From Saccharicrinis sp963666825 (GTDB lineage Bacteria; Bacteroidota; Bacteroidia; Bacteroidales; Marinilabiliaceae): a stretch of 64,000 nucleotides of DNA. The stretch is taken from positions 2,108,001 to 2,172,000 of the forward strand of contig OY763044.2 of NCBI GenBank assembly GCA_963666825.2, in the 5' to 3' direction. The position numbers were made by a program, and so were the translations under genes. Every line of letters starts with the position of its first letter. Position 1 is the first letter of the stretch. Positions 49,942 through 58,793 of this stretch are shown piece by piece. The notes beneath the pieces are model-generated. The model had not been told where the DNA came from, ran no database searches, and saw nothing but the letters and a program-made list of their open reading frames with translations.

Positions 49942-52617
49942 CTATTCGCCTTGAACATACCCAATCCGTCTTGGCCTTTCTACTCTGCTCTCTACTTTTA
50001 TATAGGATGATATCAGCTTATTTACATCCTCATATTTTATAAGATTTAAATCATTTTCAGACTCACTTTCATTATATATAATTCTACTGGCATGAATCAG
50101 CTTTAACTTCTCAAATAAGTTTCTACACTCCCTGGCATTACCAAAGTGTTTTGATTTTTCTTTTGATAAAATTGTAATAAAGTTATTCATCGCCTCAATT
50201 GCTGATTCTTCAAGAACATAACTGGCAGCATCAACCATTTGAAGAAATATTTGCACCAATGCATTTTCATCATAGTCTGTAAAGTTTATATGATATGGAA
50301 AGCGACTGGCTAAACCCGGATTTGAATCTAAAAACTGAAGCATTAATTCTGGATACCCTGCCAAAATAACACAGGTTGAATCCTTTATATTCTCCATTTC
50401 TGCGACTAAAGTATCAATGGCTTCTATTCCATAATCCTTTTCACTATCTCTTTTATACAATGCATATGCCTCATCAATAAACAAGATACCTCCTCGCGCC
50501 TGATCAATAAAATTTTTCATGTTAATTGCTGTCTGGCCAATAAATTGTCCAACAATATCATGACGTTTTACAACCACAACATGACCTTTACTTAAAACAC
50601 CAATACTCTTATATATCTCCCCTAGAATTGAGGCTACGGTAGTTTTTCCGGTTCCCGGATTACCTGAAAAGATTGAGTTTAAAGACACTTCATCATTTGA
50701 TTTTCTAAGCTTGGTCATTTTAACAAAAGCCGCATTGTCTTTAATTCCCTGTTTAACATCATCCAGTCCAACTAAATTGTCTAAATCCTGCATAATTTGA
50801 GTTAAAGGACGCTTTTCTTCTAATAAATATTCATCTTTTATAGCATCATAAACATCAGACCTTGTAATGACTTTTAATGACTTTTCTAGCAATTCTCCAT
50901 CTCTGATAGCATTATAGTACCTTACCTCACGATCCAACATCGTTGATAACATTGGCCTAAACTGATGTGGTGTCAATTGCTTTTTCAAGTATTTAAAATA
51001 CTCTAACGCCAATTCTTTTGCATCGTCATTTAAAGAATATTCCTTCTCTTTTAATCGATTTTGGAAATAACTCAGAAGATGATTCTCTGAATACTGACTA
51101 AAATGAAATATATGTTGAAAACAAACCCTTAACAATGGATATAAAGCATCTTGTTTTTCCCAGGCTGACTTTTCAATTGAAAGAATAAATATATTCTTTG
51201 TATCTCGTTCCATATGATTGCACAAAATTTGAACTAAATCTGATTTTGTTACATCCAGATTCATCAAACGTTCGGCTTTCAATTCCTTCTCCAGATTTTC
51301 AATAACGATAATCTTTCGTCCCTGTCCTTCCAGAAAATTCCGTAAACTATCTGCTGAATCAATTTCATTAAAACTATATTGAACAACCTCTATCTTTCCA
51401 TCTTCATAGATCTCATCATTAACCGATTTTAAAAAGTATTTAGCGGTTTCAACACCTACTATATTGTTGGAATTAACCAACACCATATTTAGCGATAATT
51501 CAAAGATATTATTCAGAGTACTCTCATTTAAAAATAAAGGTTTGAGCTCATCTATATAGTTAAGAAATTCAACTGGAGCAATATCTTTGATTTGAAAGTC
51601 ATCCGACTTATTCTTTGTCAATACTTTTTTAATACTATCCGGCTGTAAATATGTAGACAAACTATTCACAAATTCGTAAAAATTACTCGACACATCATCC
51701 AACTCATCCTCGGGTAATGTTTTAATATCAAAATCATCCAGTAATAAAAAATTAACTTCTTCATCCGTATCACATTCCTTATTATATTCATCAAAAGGAT
51801 CTTCGCCTTCCCCGGCAAGAGCTACAGATAAAACTTCGATCTCTCTTTCTTCAGGTAAAATCTCCTCTAATAGAGTAAGCATCTCCTCACGTTTTAAAGG
51901 AACTCGTTTACATTCTTCAGAATCAGAATCCTCCTCATCTATAACAATAAAAAAATGAATCATATAAATTACATAATTCCTTTCTGCATCACATTTATGC
52001 CCTGCTTCTGTTAGTAATAAAAGATCTACATTATCTATACCTGTAAATAAAACCCTAACATTTATATCAGATATTTGTCGTTGAATTTCCCTTAAAAAGA
52101 CTTTTTTCCACCCTTGATTGATATCTTCTAAATAATCAATATATAAATCAAATGCTTCATCTATCTGATTATTTGCAAGTTTTTGATTTGCTTTATTTAT
52201 ATAGTCCCAATTATTCATTTCTTTCTTTTTTTGTTCTTCTATTACTTCTTTCTCTATAAAATGAAAAGGAGCTTTTGTAAAACATTCAAAATCTTCCCCG
52301 GCTTCGTATAAATCTTCATCATCACCAGGATAATACCAAAAAATATCTATTCTATGATGTTGGATTAGTTTGTCGATCTTAATCAGAAGGTTATTTATTT
52401 CTCTAACAACAGAATTAGGTACATAATCCATACAGAAATTAACTGTAGTATATTCTTTGGGTGAATCAAAATAAAGATCCATCCAATCCATCAGTTTCTG
52501 AAATAATTCTCTTTGATCGGAACAATACATTCCCTTAATCCAAATTTCTCCAGAGTGTGCATCTGCTGTTATTTCTGCATTTGTATGAAAAGTTGATAAT
52601 CTAAGGTTCTCTAACAT
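49942..52617 (-). CDS. SiaC (DUF1987)-AAA+ ATPase fusion
   Basis: 891 residues. Residues 1-123 match the SiaC/DUF1987 fold end to end (LSTFHTNAEI, GEIWIKGMYC, TTVNFCMDY, WYYPGDDEDLYEAGEDFE). At the usual phospho-threonine position (YxNTSS in SiaC) this protein has YVPNSVV, so Thr appears replaced by Asn with a Ser beside it. Residues about 355-560 look like a degenerate AAA module (KIIVIENLEKEL, no Walker A lysine). The last 280 residues are a CbxX/CfxQ (SpoVK)-type AAA+ domain: GNPGTGKTT 652-660, GILFIDEAYAL 710-720, arginine finger region PGLASRFP. It probably remodels a partner in an ATP-dependent way; the SiaC domain suggests docking to a kinase or phosphatase. Second gene of the operon. 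Confidence 0.85.
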   Translation of the reverse strand: MLENLRLSTFHTNAEITADAHSGEIWIKGMYCSDQRELFQKLMDWMDLYFDSPKEYTTVNFCMDYVPNSVVREINNLLIKIDKLIQHHRIDIFWYYPGDDEDLYEAGEDFECFTKAPFHFIEKEVIEEQKKKEMNNWDYINKANQKLANNQIDEAFDLYIDYLEDINQGWKKVFLREIQRQISDINVRVLFTGIDNVDLLLLTEAGHKCDAERNYVIYMIHFFIVIDEEDSDSEECKRVPLKREEMLTLLEEILPEEREIEVLSVALAGEGEDPFDEYNKECDTDEEVNFLLLDDFDIKTLPEDELDDVSSNFYEFVNSLSTYLQPDSIKKVLTKNKSDDFQIKDIAPVEFLNYIDELKPLFLNESTLNNIFELSLNMVLVNSNNIVGVETAKYFLKSVNDEIYEDGKIEVVQYSFNEIDSADSLRNFLEGQGRKIIVIENLEKELKAERLMNLDVTKSDLVQILCNHMERDTKNIFILSIEKSAWEKQDALYPLLRVCFQHIFHFSQYSENHLLSYFQNRLKEKEYSLNDDAKELALEYFKYLKKQLTPHQFRPMLSTMLDREVRYYNAIRDGELLEKSLKVITRSDVYDAIKDEYLLEEKRPLTQIMQDLDNLVGLDDVKQGIKDNAAFVKMTKLRKSNDEVSLNSIFSGNPGTGKTTVASILGEIYKSIGVLSKGHVVVVKRHDIVGQFIGQTAINMKNFIDQARGGILFIDEAYALYKRDSEKDYGIEAIDTLVAEMENIKDSTCVILAGYPELMLQFLDSNPGLASRFPYHINFTDYDENALVQIFLQMVDAASYVLEESAIEAMNNFITILSKEKSKHFGNARECRNLFEKLKLIHASRIIYNESESENDLNLIKYEDVNKLISSYIKVESRVERPRRIGYVQGE

Positions 52618-52673
52618 TTAACTCTTTCTATTTGGCTAATTTTCTATCACTTAAATGTATTAAATGTTACATT

Positions 52674-54401
52674 TTATTTTATTTCTTCCTGTTCCTTTTT
52701 CCGTTTTAATAACTCTGGAATATTTCTAATTGTATTTCTGTCATATTCTTTAGTTTCTTCAGATAATTCAGCATAAGAAATCATATCACAATGTATTTTT
52801 TTGCTATCATCTTTTTTCGGTCCATAAACATGACCAGACAAAGCTTTATTTGCCCACCAACGGTTGTGTTCCATCTCTGATAATATCTCAATCTGTTCAT
52901 CAGAAAGATTTCTTAATCCTTCCAAAGTTTCACTGGAATCACCAATTGCCCTTGCCTTAATAGCAATATGATCAGCCTGCTCTCTATTGGCATTCTTATT
53001 TTCATTGGATAACTCATCCCAAGGATATTGTGTTGGACGTTTATTGGGATTATTTTTTGTTTTCTCGTCAAGATTATTCAGATAATCACTATGTATAAAC
53101 TTAGCTAATTCATCAAGTTTTTCATTAAAAAGAGATTCATGTGTAAATACCTTTTCAATAACATTAAACTTATGAATTATTAATCGATTTAAATATTTTA
53201 CATCGTACCATTTTGTAAGAATTCCATTAGGTTCAACCAATGACATGATAACATTCAATTTTTCAGAAAAGTCAATCTTAGCTAATTTATTAAGTATATT
53301 GGTACTTAAGGAATCATCTTCACATAAAATATACACTGCTGAAAAAGGATGTTTCTTATATATCTGCTCAAATTCCTCCCAATCAAAAATATCTAAATCC
53401 TCCTGGTTTAAATTCAAATCTACAAATTGCCTGATAGGTTTAACATTACGCTCCAAACGAGTGACCATTTTTTTATCTTCATGAAATAAAGTAATATTCA
53501 TTTTTTTAAGATTTGCATAATGTCCCATTCTGGCAAAACGTAATAACACACTTTGAGCTAACATTCCAGACCCAATTAAGGCAATATGCATTTGTGGATC
53601 TTCAGGGCTAGATATATTAATATAATTATCAGGAGAAAACTCATTAAATAATACACGAGCAGCTCTTTCTTTTGATGAGAAAGTTCTGATTTGACAATTA
53701 TTCACATTCATATTCTGAGCAGAATAATTCTTAAAAAACTGAATATCTTCAAGTTCAGCCATCTTTAAATCATTGGCTACGTGAGTTAAAAGTAGATGCT
53801 TTCTATCTTTACCTTTACTTTTTAAATATTCATAAGCAGCATAGGTCTCTACCAGATTTCTATCATCACTCTCGTTTATAAAAACAATAGCATTTGATTT
53901 ATGAGCAACAATTTTTTTAAGAAATGAATTGGATTGAATATCACCTTCAATACACGTAATACGCCTATTGCTAGTTGTACTTTTATTTTTAAATTCTTTG
54001 GGATCAACTATAACAACTACTTTATGTTTGTTATTTATTAAATCCTTAATTAAATAGTCAGCCTGCATATTGAAAGCACTAACTATAATGTGTTTATTTT
54101 TAAACCTTAACACAAACAATCCAAACTGATTATGAAGAACTGTAATTGCAGTTATAATTGCGGTATATAATACCACTAAAGGAGAAAGCCATCGTGCAAT
54201 TTCCAATGTTACAGGTAATGGTGATTTAAAACTATCTGGAAAATCCATTCCAAAAAGTCCCAATGAAGAAAACCATAAATCGTAGGTATTCCGGTCTTGT
54301 TTCATTGTTTCAAATAAAATTTCAAATCCGTGTACTCCAAGAGCAAACGAACAAAGGCCTAAGACTCCTGTAATCAACCAGGCATAATTTCTTTTATTCA
54401 T
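52674..54401 (-). CDS. Two-TM TrkA-N/RyR domain membrane protein
   Basis: 575 residues, first gene of the four-gene operon. TM segments about 7-29 and 68-97; two Rossmann TrkA-N-like domains (KHIIVSAFNMQADYL from 103; MHIALIGSGMLAQSVL from 271); a C-terminal RyR domain about 508-565 with EHNRWWANKALSGHVYGPKKDD and KEYDRNT, close to the ryanodine-receptor repeat. TrkA-N domains bind NAD(H) or other dinucleotides and gate channels; RyR domains in bacteria are associated with nucleotide-signalling conflict systems. The likely role is a membrane sensor or effector that responds to an NAD-derived product of the downstream TIR proteins. That functional link is inference; the domain calls are firm. 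A canonical pore helix is not evident. Confidence 0.87.
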   Translation of the reverse strand: MNKRNYAWLITGVLGLCSFALGVHGFEILFETMKQDRNTYDLWFSSLGLFGMDFPDSFKSPLPVTLEIARWLSPLVVLYTAIITAITVLHNQFGLFVLRFKNKHIIVSAFNMQADYLIKDLINNKHKVVVIVDPKEFKNKSTTSNRRITCIEGDIQSNSFLKKIVAHKSNAIVFINESDDRNLVETYAAYEYLKSKGKDRKHLLLTHVANDLKMAELEDIQFFKNYSAQNMNVNNCQIRTFSSKERAARVLFNEFSPDNYINISSPEDPQMHIALIGSGMLAQSVLLRFARMGHYANLKKMNITLFHEDKKMVTRLERNVKPIRQFVDLNLNQEDLDIFDWEEFEQIYKKHPFSAVYILCEDDSLSTNILNKLAKIDFSEKLNVIMSLVEPNGILTKWYDVKYLNRLIIHKFNVIEKVFTHESLFNEKLDELAKFIHSDYLNNLDEKTKNNPNKRPTQYPWDELSNENKNANREQADHIAIKARAIGDSSETLEGLRNLSDEQIEILSEMEHNRWWANKALSGHVYGPKKDDSKKIHCDMISYAELSEETKEYDRNTIRNIPELLKRKKEQEEIK

Positions 54402-55515
54402 AGTTTAGTAGTTCTTTTATATTAAAGTAGTATTTTATATCATCAATCAATACCAAGTATATTGTTACTATAAAAAAGTATTATATTACAACTGATATAT
54501 TAAATCTAATTGAGGTTAAAGAATAAATTAGATACCTAAGTAGACCATAATTATTCTTGAAAAATTACTTTTTAACACCTAAAACTATTAATATTTTAGT
54601 TATATGCATTTCTATATATTGAAATATGATCGAATATATGACTAATTGCTAAAAATGTTTGATAAATGAAAATGATATCAAGAATAGAGATGAACTCTTA
54701 CTTATTCTGATTAGCAATTTTCCATTCTATTAATTTCATATATAAGCTTTCGATATTATTTCACCATAGATGTTTGCACGATCTCCTCTACCCCACAAAC
54801 GGACCTCCAATATACCAAAGAGCATACTGATGCGGATTGTTATCGGATGCGCTACGGATTTTCTGCGGGTACTATAGACCGATGCTCACCCGCAGCCTAT
54901 CCGCAGAACACCCGCAGAAACCCGTTCATTATCCGCAGCAGGTCCGCAGCTAGTATATAGAAAGTCCGTTTATGGCCCGATCATGCACAGTAAAATGCCA
55001 TTTTTAACACTTTTGTGCACAATTTCTTGCCGTTTTTGACCAAAACATGCACAATTGGCCTTAAAATAACCTTTTTTGACTAAAAAAATTAAACAAACCA
55101 CATCCACACAACAATACAAACCTCTAATAATCAATAACTAACAACATTTAAAAAGTAACGGTAAAATTACCGTTATTTTTTCGTCCATCCCCTTGATATA
55201 ATTTAGTCAATGAAAGCTAAGGGAAAGGATTCAAGGAGAAAGGATAAAGGTTAAAGGAACAAGTTAGCTCTTTGCTCTAATCCCTACGCTCTAAGCGAAT
55301 AACATCGGCCGATAACATGTTTAACCCGGTCTTCTTTATTACCTGATCAATAATAGAGAGGACTACAAAAACAGAAAGCGGATCACCCTGTCAGCAGGAA
55401 CTCTTACTACTGTTATTCCAAACGGCAACCCAAAGGTACAAAGTTGGAAAAACAGGGGCTAATAAAGCCAAATATGAAACATCAATAAAATTAAAAATCG
55501 CAAAAATAAATAGTC
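54402..55515. other. Gene-free region with GC-rich hairpins and short direct repeats
   Basis: The RyR operon promoter must lie in the AT-rich part at 54402-54780. At 54797-54971 a GC-richer segment is bounded by AAACGGAC / GTCCGTTT and full of CCGCAG/CTGCGG words, including the stem CTGCGGGT (54863-54870) / ACCCGCAG (54888-54895). At 54985-55085 three diverged copies of a TGCACA...TTGCC.TTTTTGAC unit follow. A terminator-like palindrome is at 55156-55182. No open frame is convincing. Confidence 0.6.
55156..55182. terminator. Palindromic terminator-like hairpin
   Basis: TAACGGTAA-AA-TTACCGTTA (55156-55175) is a perfect palindrome followed by TTTTTTCG on the plus strand and ACTTTTTAAA on the minus strand. 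No gene ends nearby, so it may end an unrecognised small RNA or be a relic. Confidence 0.6.
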
Positions 55516-56154
55516 ATGGGAAAGTTTGTTAAAGGTTTAAACGGAGGTTTTTCAGGAAGAGTAGGTAGCACAGTAGGTAGCAAATGGAGAGGTATCAATT
55601 ATATGAAATCGCTTCCTGATATCAGAAATAAAAAGTATTCAGAGAAGCAAGTAATGCACAGAGCAAGGTTCGCGTTTGCTGCCCGCTTTTTACAACCATT
55701 ATACCCTGTTTTCAAAGAGGGGTTAAAATCACAAAGTGTAAATAAGTCGCCACAAAACGCAGCATTCTCAGAGTTTTTAAATTATGCATTAATAGGTGAA
55801 TATCCTGATTATGGTATTGATTACCAAAATCTGGTACTTGCCAAAGGAAGTGTTCAGGTGGCAGATAATCCGGCAGTAGCTATTACAGATGGACGTATTG
55901 TTTTCACATGGTCTGATAATCCCAATGCATTAAAATATGTTGGAACAATGCAGGCTCTATTGGTTGGTATTGCAGAGGGTGGTTATACTAGCTATTCCAT
56001 AGATGAGTTTACCAGAGCAGATGGACAAGGTAGTTTGTATATGCCTAATGCACCATCAGGAACTCCAATACATTGTTACCTGGCTTTTGCTTCATCAGGA
56101 AAAACGAGTACAGCCAGCAATAGCGTTTATCTGGGTACGGTAGCTGTCCCATAA
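55516..56154 (+). CDS. DUF6266-family protein
   Basis: 212 residues, the usual length of DUF6266. The family's typical start is clear: MGKFVKGLNGGFSGRVGSTV, then KWRGINYMKSLPDIRNKK, SEKQVMHRARFAFAARFLQPL, followed by a beta-rich half with IVFTWSDNP. There is no signal peptide. Members are found only in Bacteroidota, often alone and in multiple copies; the function is unknown, with phage-structural or surface roles suggested by the fold but not shown here. The flanking repeats and the lack of partners fit an accessory gene. A terminator follows at 56197-56231. Confidence 0.85.
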   Translation: MGKFVKGLNGGFSGRVGSTVGSKWRGINYMKSLPDIRNKKYSEKQVMHRARFAFAARFLQPLYPVFKEGLKSQSVNKSPQNAAFSEFLNYALIGEYPDYGIDYQNLVLAKGSVQVADNPAVAITDGRIVFTWSDNPNALKYVGTMQALLVGIAEGGYTSYSIDEFTRADGQGSLYMPNAPSGTPIHCYLAFASSGKTSTASNSVYLGTVAVP

Positions 56155-56549
56155 AAACAACCAATAATCATAGTTTAATCAGTTAGCTACTATCAGAATC
56201 CTCTTTGCCTTAGTCAGGGAGGATTTTTTATTATTATAATTACATCAATCAAGGGTTGAAAGTAATGGTTTAAAAGGCTAAGAGCCTTTTGAATAGGATA
56301 AATCCAATACTTGATTCGCATTAATTATGATTATTAACGCATACAGGTCTTTCAGACGCAATCTGGTTAATACATGCAGAAACCTGTTTGTGTTGATTAT
56401 AAATATAAAACACCCTACACTAAAGTCTGTGCACTTGAAACAACATTTGGGCGAAACAATATCTATTTATACTATTTTAACATTTCAACTAAATAGTCTG
56501 GTATTCTATTTGCATTACACAAGACATTACAAACCAAACACATAAAGTC
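56155..56549. other. Intergenic region, DUF6266 to RteC-like gene
   Basis: 395 bases with the DUF6266 terminator at the start. A 72-codon open frame at 56327-56545 has no protein-like pattern and is not called. The rest is presumably the promoter region of the RteC-like gene. Confidence 0.4.
56197..56231 (+). terminator. Intrinsic terminator of DUF6266
   Basis: AATCCTC (56197-56203) pairs with GAGGATT (56219-56225) across a 15-base loop and is followed by TTTTTATTATTA, about 40 bases beyond the stop. Confidence 0.7.
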
Positions 56550-57725
56550 ATGTTAGCTACTCTTCATAATATCACAGACGCTATCATCATCAGAAAATCC
56601 TTAAAATGGAAAAACTGCTTTTTAACTGATGATGAAAAAACAGATTGCAATAATATTTTTAATCAGATGCAATTACGGCTTAATAAATATTTAAGCAAGC
56701 TATCTAAAAACATTAAGAATACGGATTTAGTTTCTCATTGTATCAGGAATGTATATTCGATAAAATCACGTTTACAGGAAAATGAATGGCCATTGCCATG
56801 CACATTAACACAAAATGAGCAAAAGGTTTATTTGCATGATTTTAATTTTTATCTGATGCTATGCGGAATTTTAACTAAAGCCACTACCCTTTTTAAAGGT
56901 TATTTTCCGTCAAAAGATCGCTTATCATATGCTCAAACACTTCCGGTAATAAAAGGCAACTCACGACGAATAGTACAAACCATAAACTTATTGCCCGAAA
57001 CTCCATGGATGCACACTATACAAATAGAACAACAAAAAAATAAGTTTGTACATTCGTTAGAATTGATAGATCAAAAAATTTCGGAATTGGTCCCATCCTC
57101 TCCTGCTTATTCTTTTTTATCGGATTATCGGATGTCGATTAAAGGTTACCCTGTTAATTTAAAACAGGAAAAGCATATGGTTAAAACGCATCTAAACATA
57201 TTACAGATTGTTGATGAATATAGCAATGAGGATTCTTATTACTTAGTCAGAGAATTGATGCACGAAGGATTTCAATTGGGCTGGTTGCATGAAGAAACCA
57301 AGAATAAATATTTTAAGTATTATAATGATGGTAATCTAATCAATAAAGACTTTACGGATGAAATTAAAAACTTAAAGTCTGCACAAAAGAAGTGTAAAAG
57401 GTTACTATCGCAAAAAATGATTAAAAACGAACGTATCATCAATCATATTAATGAAATCATAACTCAATTATCTCAAAATATTAATAACGAAAAGGTTTCG
57501 AATGAATACATAGAATGGACTCATAATCCCAAGGATTTTGTAAAGGCCATACACAAATTTATTTCAAAGGGATATATGAATTTTAAAGGAAATACAGATA
57601 TGCAACCCATAGTTGAACAGCTAACCAGATTTATTAAAGTCAGAAAACTTAATAATAGCGGCAACCTCACCACTACCAGTTTATTAACCTATTTTAAAAA
57701 AGCGAATTGTGGTGATTTGATATGA
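56550..57725 (+). CDS. RteC-like helical protein
   Basis: 391 residues, cytosolic, helical and basic. The C-terminal 80 residues (EYIEWTHNPKDFVKAIHKF...GYMNFKG..DMQPIVEQLTRFIKV, LTTTSLLTYFKKA) resemble the end of RteC, a regulator of conjugative-transposon excision in Bacteroides (W-x-x-x-x-x-x-L-V-x-x-I). The N-terminal 300 residues only loosely fit. If correct it is a trace of an integrated element, but no integrase, relaxase or excisionase is in the window. It could also be a DNA-binding protein of unrelated origin. Confidence 0.5.
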   Translation: MLATLHNITDAIIIRKSLKWKNCFLTDDEKTDCNNIFNQMQLRLNKYLSKLSKNIKNTDLVSHCIRNVYSIKSRLQENEWPLPCTLTQNEQKVYLHDFNFYLMLCGILTKATTLFKGYFPSKDRLSYAQTLPVIKGNSRRIVQTINLLPETPWMHTIQIEQQKNKFVHSLELIDQKISELVPSSPAYSFLSDYRMSIKGYPVNLKQEKHMVKTHLNILQIVDEYSNEDSYYLVRELMHEGFQLGWLHEETKNKYFKYYNDGNLINKDFTDEIKNLKSAQKKCKRLLSQKMIKNERIINHINEIITQLSQNINNEKVSNEYIEWTHNPKDFVKAIHKFISKGYMNFKGNTDMQPIVEQLTRFIKVRKLNNSGNLTTTSLLTYFKKANCGDLI

Positions 57726-57850
57726 AATCAACTAAGGTATTTAATCCTGAGTTCAAATTGAATTACTGAGCTCAGGATATACTTTATTATCACTAATCTT
57801 TTATTAGAAATCAACATGGTATATTTTGAACCACCAAATAATCTTATTTT

Positions 57851-57897
57851 GAACCATTTGCAACTACATAGGGCACGCCCCGGAATATTATTAGCGA
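57851..57897 (-). pseudogene. Short relic of a TauE/SafE gene
   Basis: 47 bases match an internal piece of the intact TauE gene (about 58509-58555) at 37 of 47 positions, for example CATTTGCAACTACA and ATTATTAGCG, in the same orientation. It lies just beyond the TauE stop and is too short to encode anything. It looks like the trace of an ancient tandem copy. Confidence 0.5.
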
Positions 57898-57901
57898 ACT
57901 C

Positions 57902-58648
57902 TTAAAACAACCATAATTTTATTGCCATAACTACAATTGCCAAAAGAAGAATCCTCTTTATCCAAACATCTCCTTTTTTAATACTAAATTGACTTCCCAA
58001 ATACCCACCAATTGAACTTCCTACAGCAACGGTTAAACCAACCTGCCAATCTACGATATCCTGCCAGATAAAAATCAACAACGACGATATTGTATATACT
58101 AATGCCACCGTTACTTTAATTGCATTTGTTTTCAGTAATGAAAACTTATTTATTTTCACCAGGGTAAGAATGATTATAAAACCAATTCCGGCATGTAGAA
58201 AACCGCCATAAATACCAATGAAAAAGAAAGCAACAGTTCCCCAAAATTGACGTTTCCCGGTAACCAGCTCTATTTTTCCAACTTTATATGACGGGCTTGT
58301 TAAAATCAGTACAGCTACAACAACCATTACAACAGACAATACTTTATTCAGTATATCAGGTGATATTTCCACTGCAATAAAAGCCCCTACCAAGGATCCT
58401 AGTAAAGCAGATACACTTAAATAGATTGGGTACGATCCTGAAATAATCTTATGTTTTCGGAAATTGGAAACTGAAATAATATTTTGAGCCATTAATGCAA
58501 CTCTGTTTGAAGCATTTGCAACTACAGAGGGAACACCTAAAAATATCATTAGCGGAAGGGTAATCAATGAACCTCCTCCTGCAATTACATTTATAAAACC
58601 TGCAAATAATCCGGATAAAACCAATAAAGTATAATCTAATATTGTCAT
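57902..58648 (-). CDS. TauE/SafE-family membrane exporter
   Basis: 248 residues, about eight membrane helices in two homologous halves. The first half has the GFINVIAGGGSLITLPLMIFLGVPSVVANASN signature and the second GGFLHAGIGFIIILTLVKINK. TauE/SafE proteins export sulfite, sulfoacetate or other organic anions across the inner membrane. It is the last gene of the alginate block, 145 bases after the SDR gene, and may be independent. A role in uronate or acid efflux would be speculation. Full length for the family. Confidence 0.9.
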   Translation of the reverse strand: MTILDYTLLVLSGLFAGFINVIAGGGSLITLPLMIFLGVPSVVANASNRVALMAQNIISVSNFRKHKIISGSYPIYLSVSALLGSLVGAFIAVEISPDILNKVLSVVMVVVAVLILTSPSYKVGKIELVTGKRQFWGTVAFFFIGIYGGFLHAGIGFIIILTLVKINKFSLLKTNAIKVTVALVYTISSLLIFIWQDIVDWQVGLTVAVGSSIGGYLGSQFSIKKGDVWIKRILLLAIVVMAIKLWLF

Positions 58649-58793
58649 AACATAATGTATAATTCATTCAAAAACAGAACAAAGCCGAAATCTATAATAA
58701 TTATTATAAAAATCGGCTTCTTTTAAGGGAGTATAGACTCAAAATTTATTTTGGAAACTTATAGTTTCTAATTATAGATTCGAATTCAGATTA

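Noticed and set aside
54797..55182. Retron or diversity-generating retroelement RNA
   Set aside because: No reverse transcriptase is encoded in the window, so only an unassigned structured region is reported.
56327..56545. 72-residue open frame
   Set aside because: No family, no signal and low-complexity composition; it lies in the likely promoter region of the next gene.
57744..57778. ATCCTGAG/CTCAGGAT inverted repeat after the RteC-like gene
   Set aside because: A stem of 8 bp is there, but the loop is long and no T run follows, so I do not call it a terminator.
58685..58727. AAGCCGA/TCGGCTT hairpin between TauE and SDR
   Set aside because: The loop is over 25 bases and the T run is weak on either strand; possible but not convincing as a terminator.
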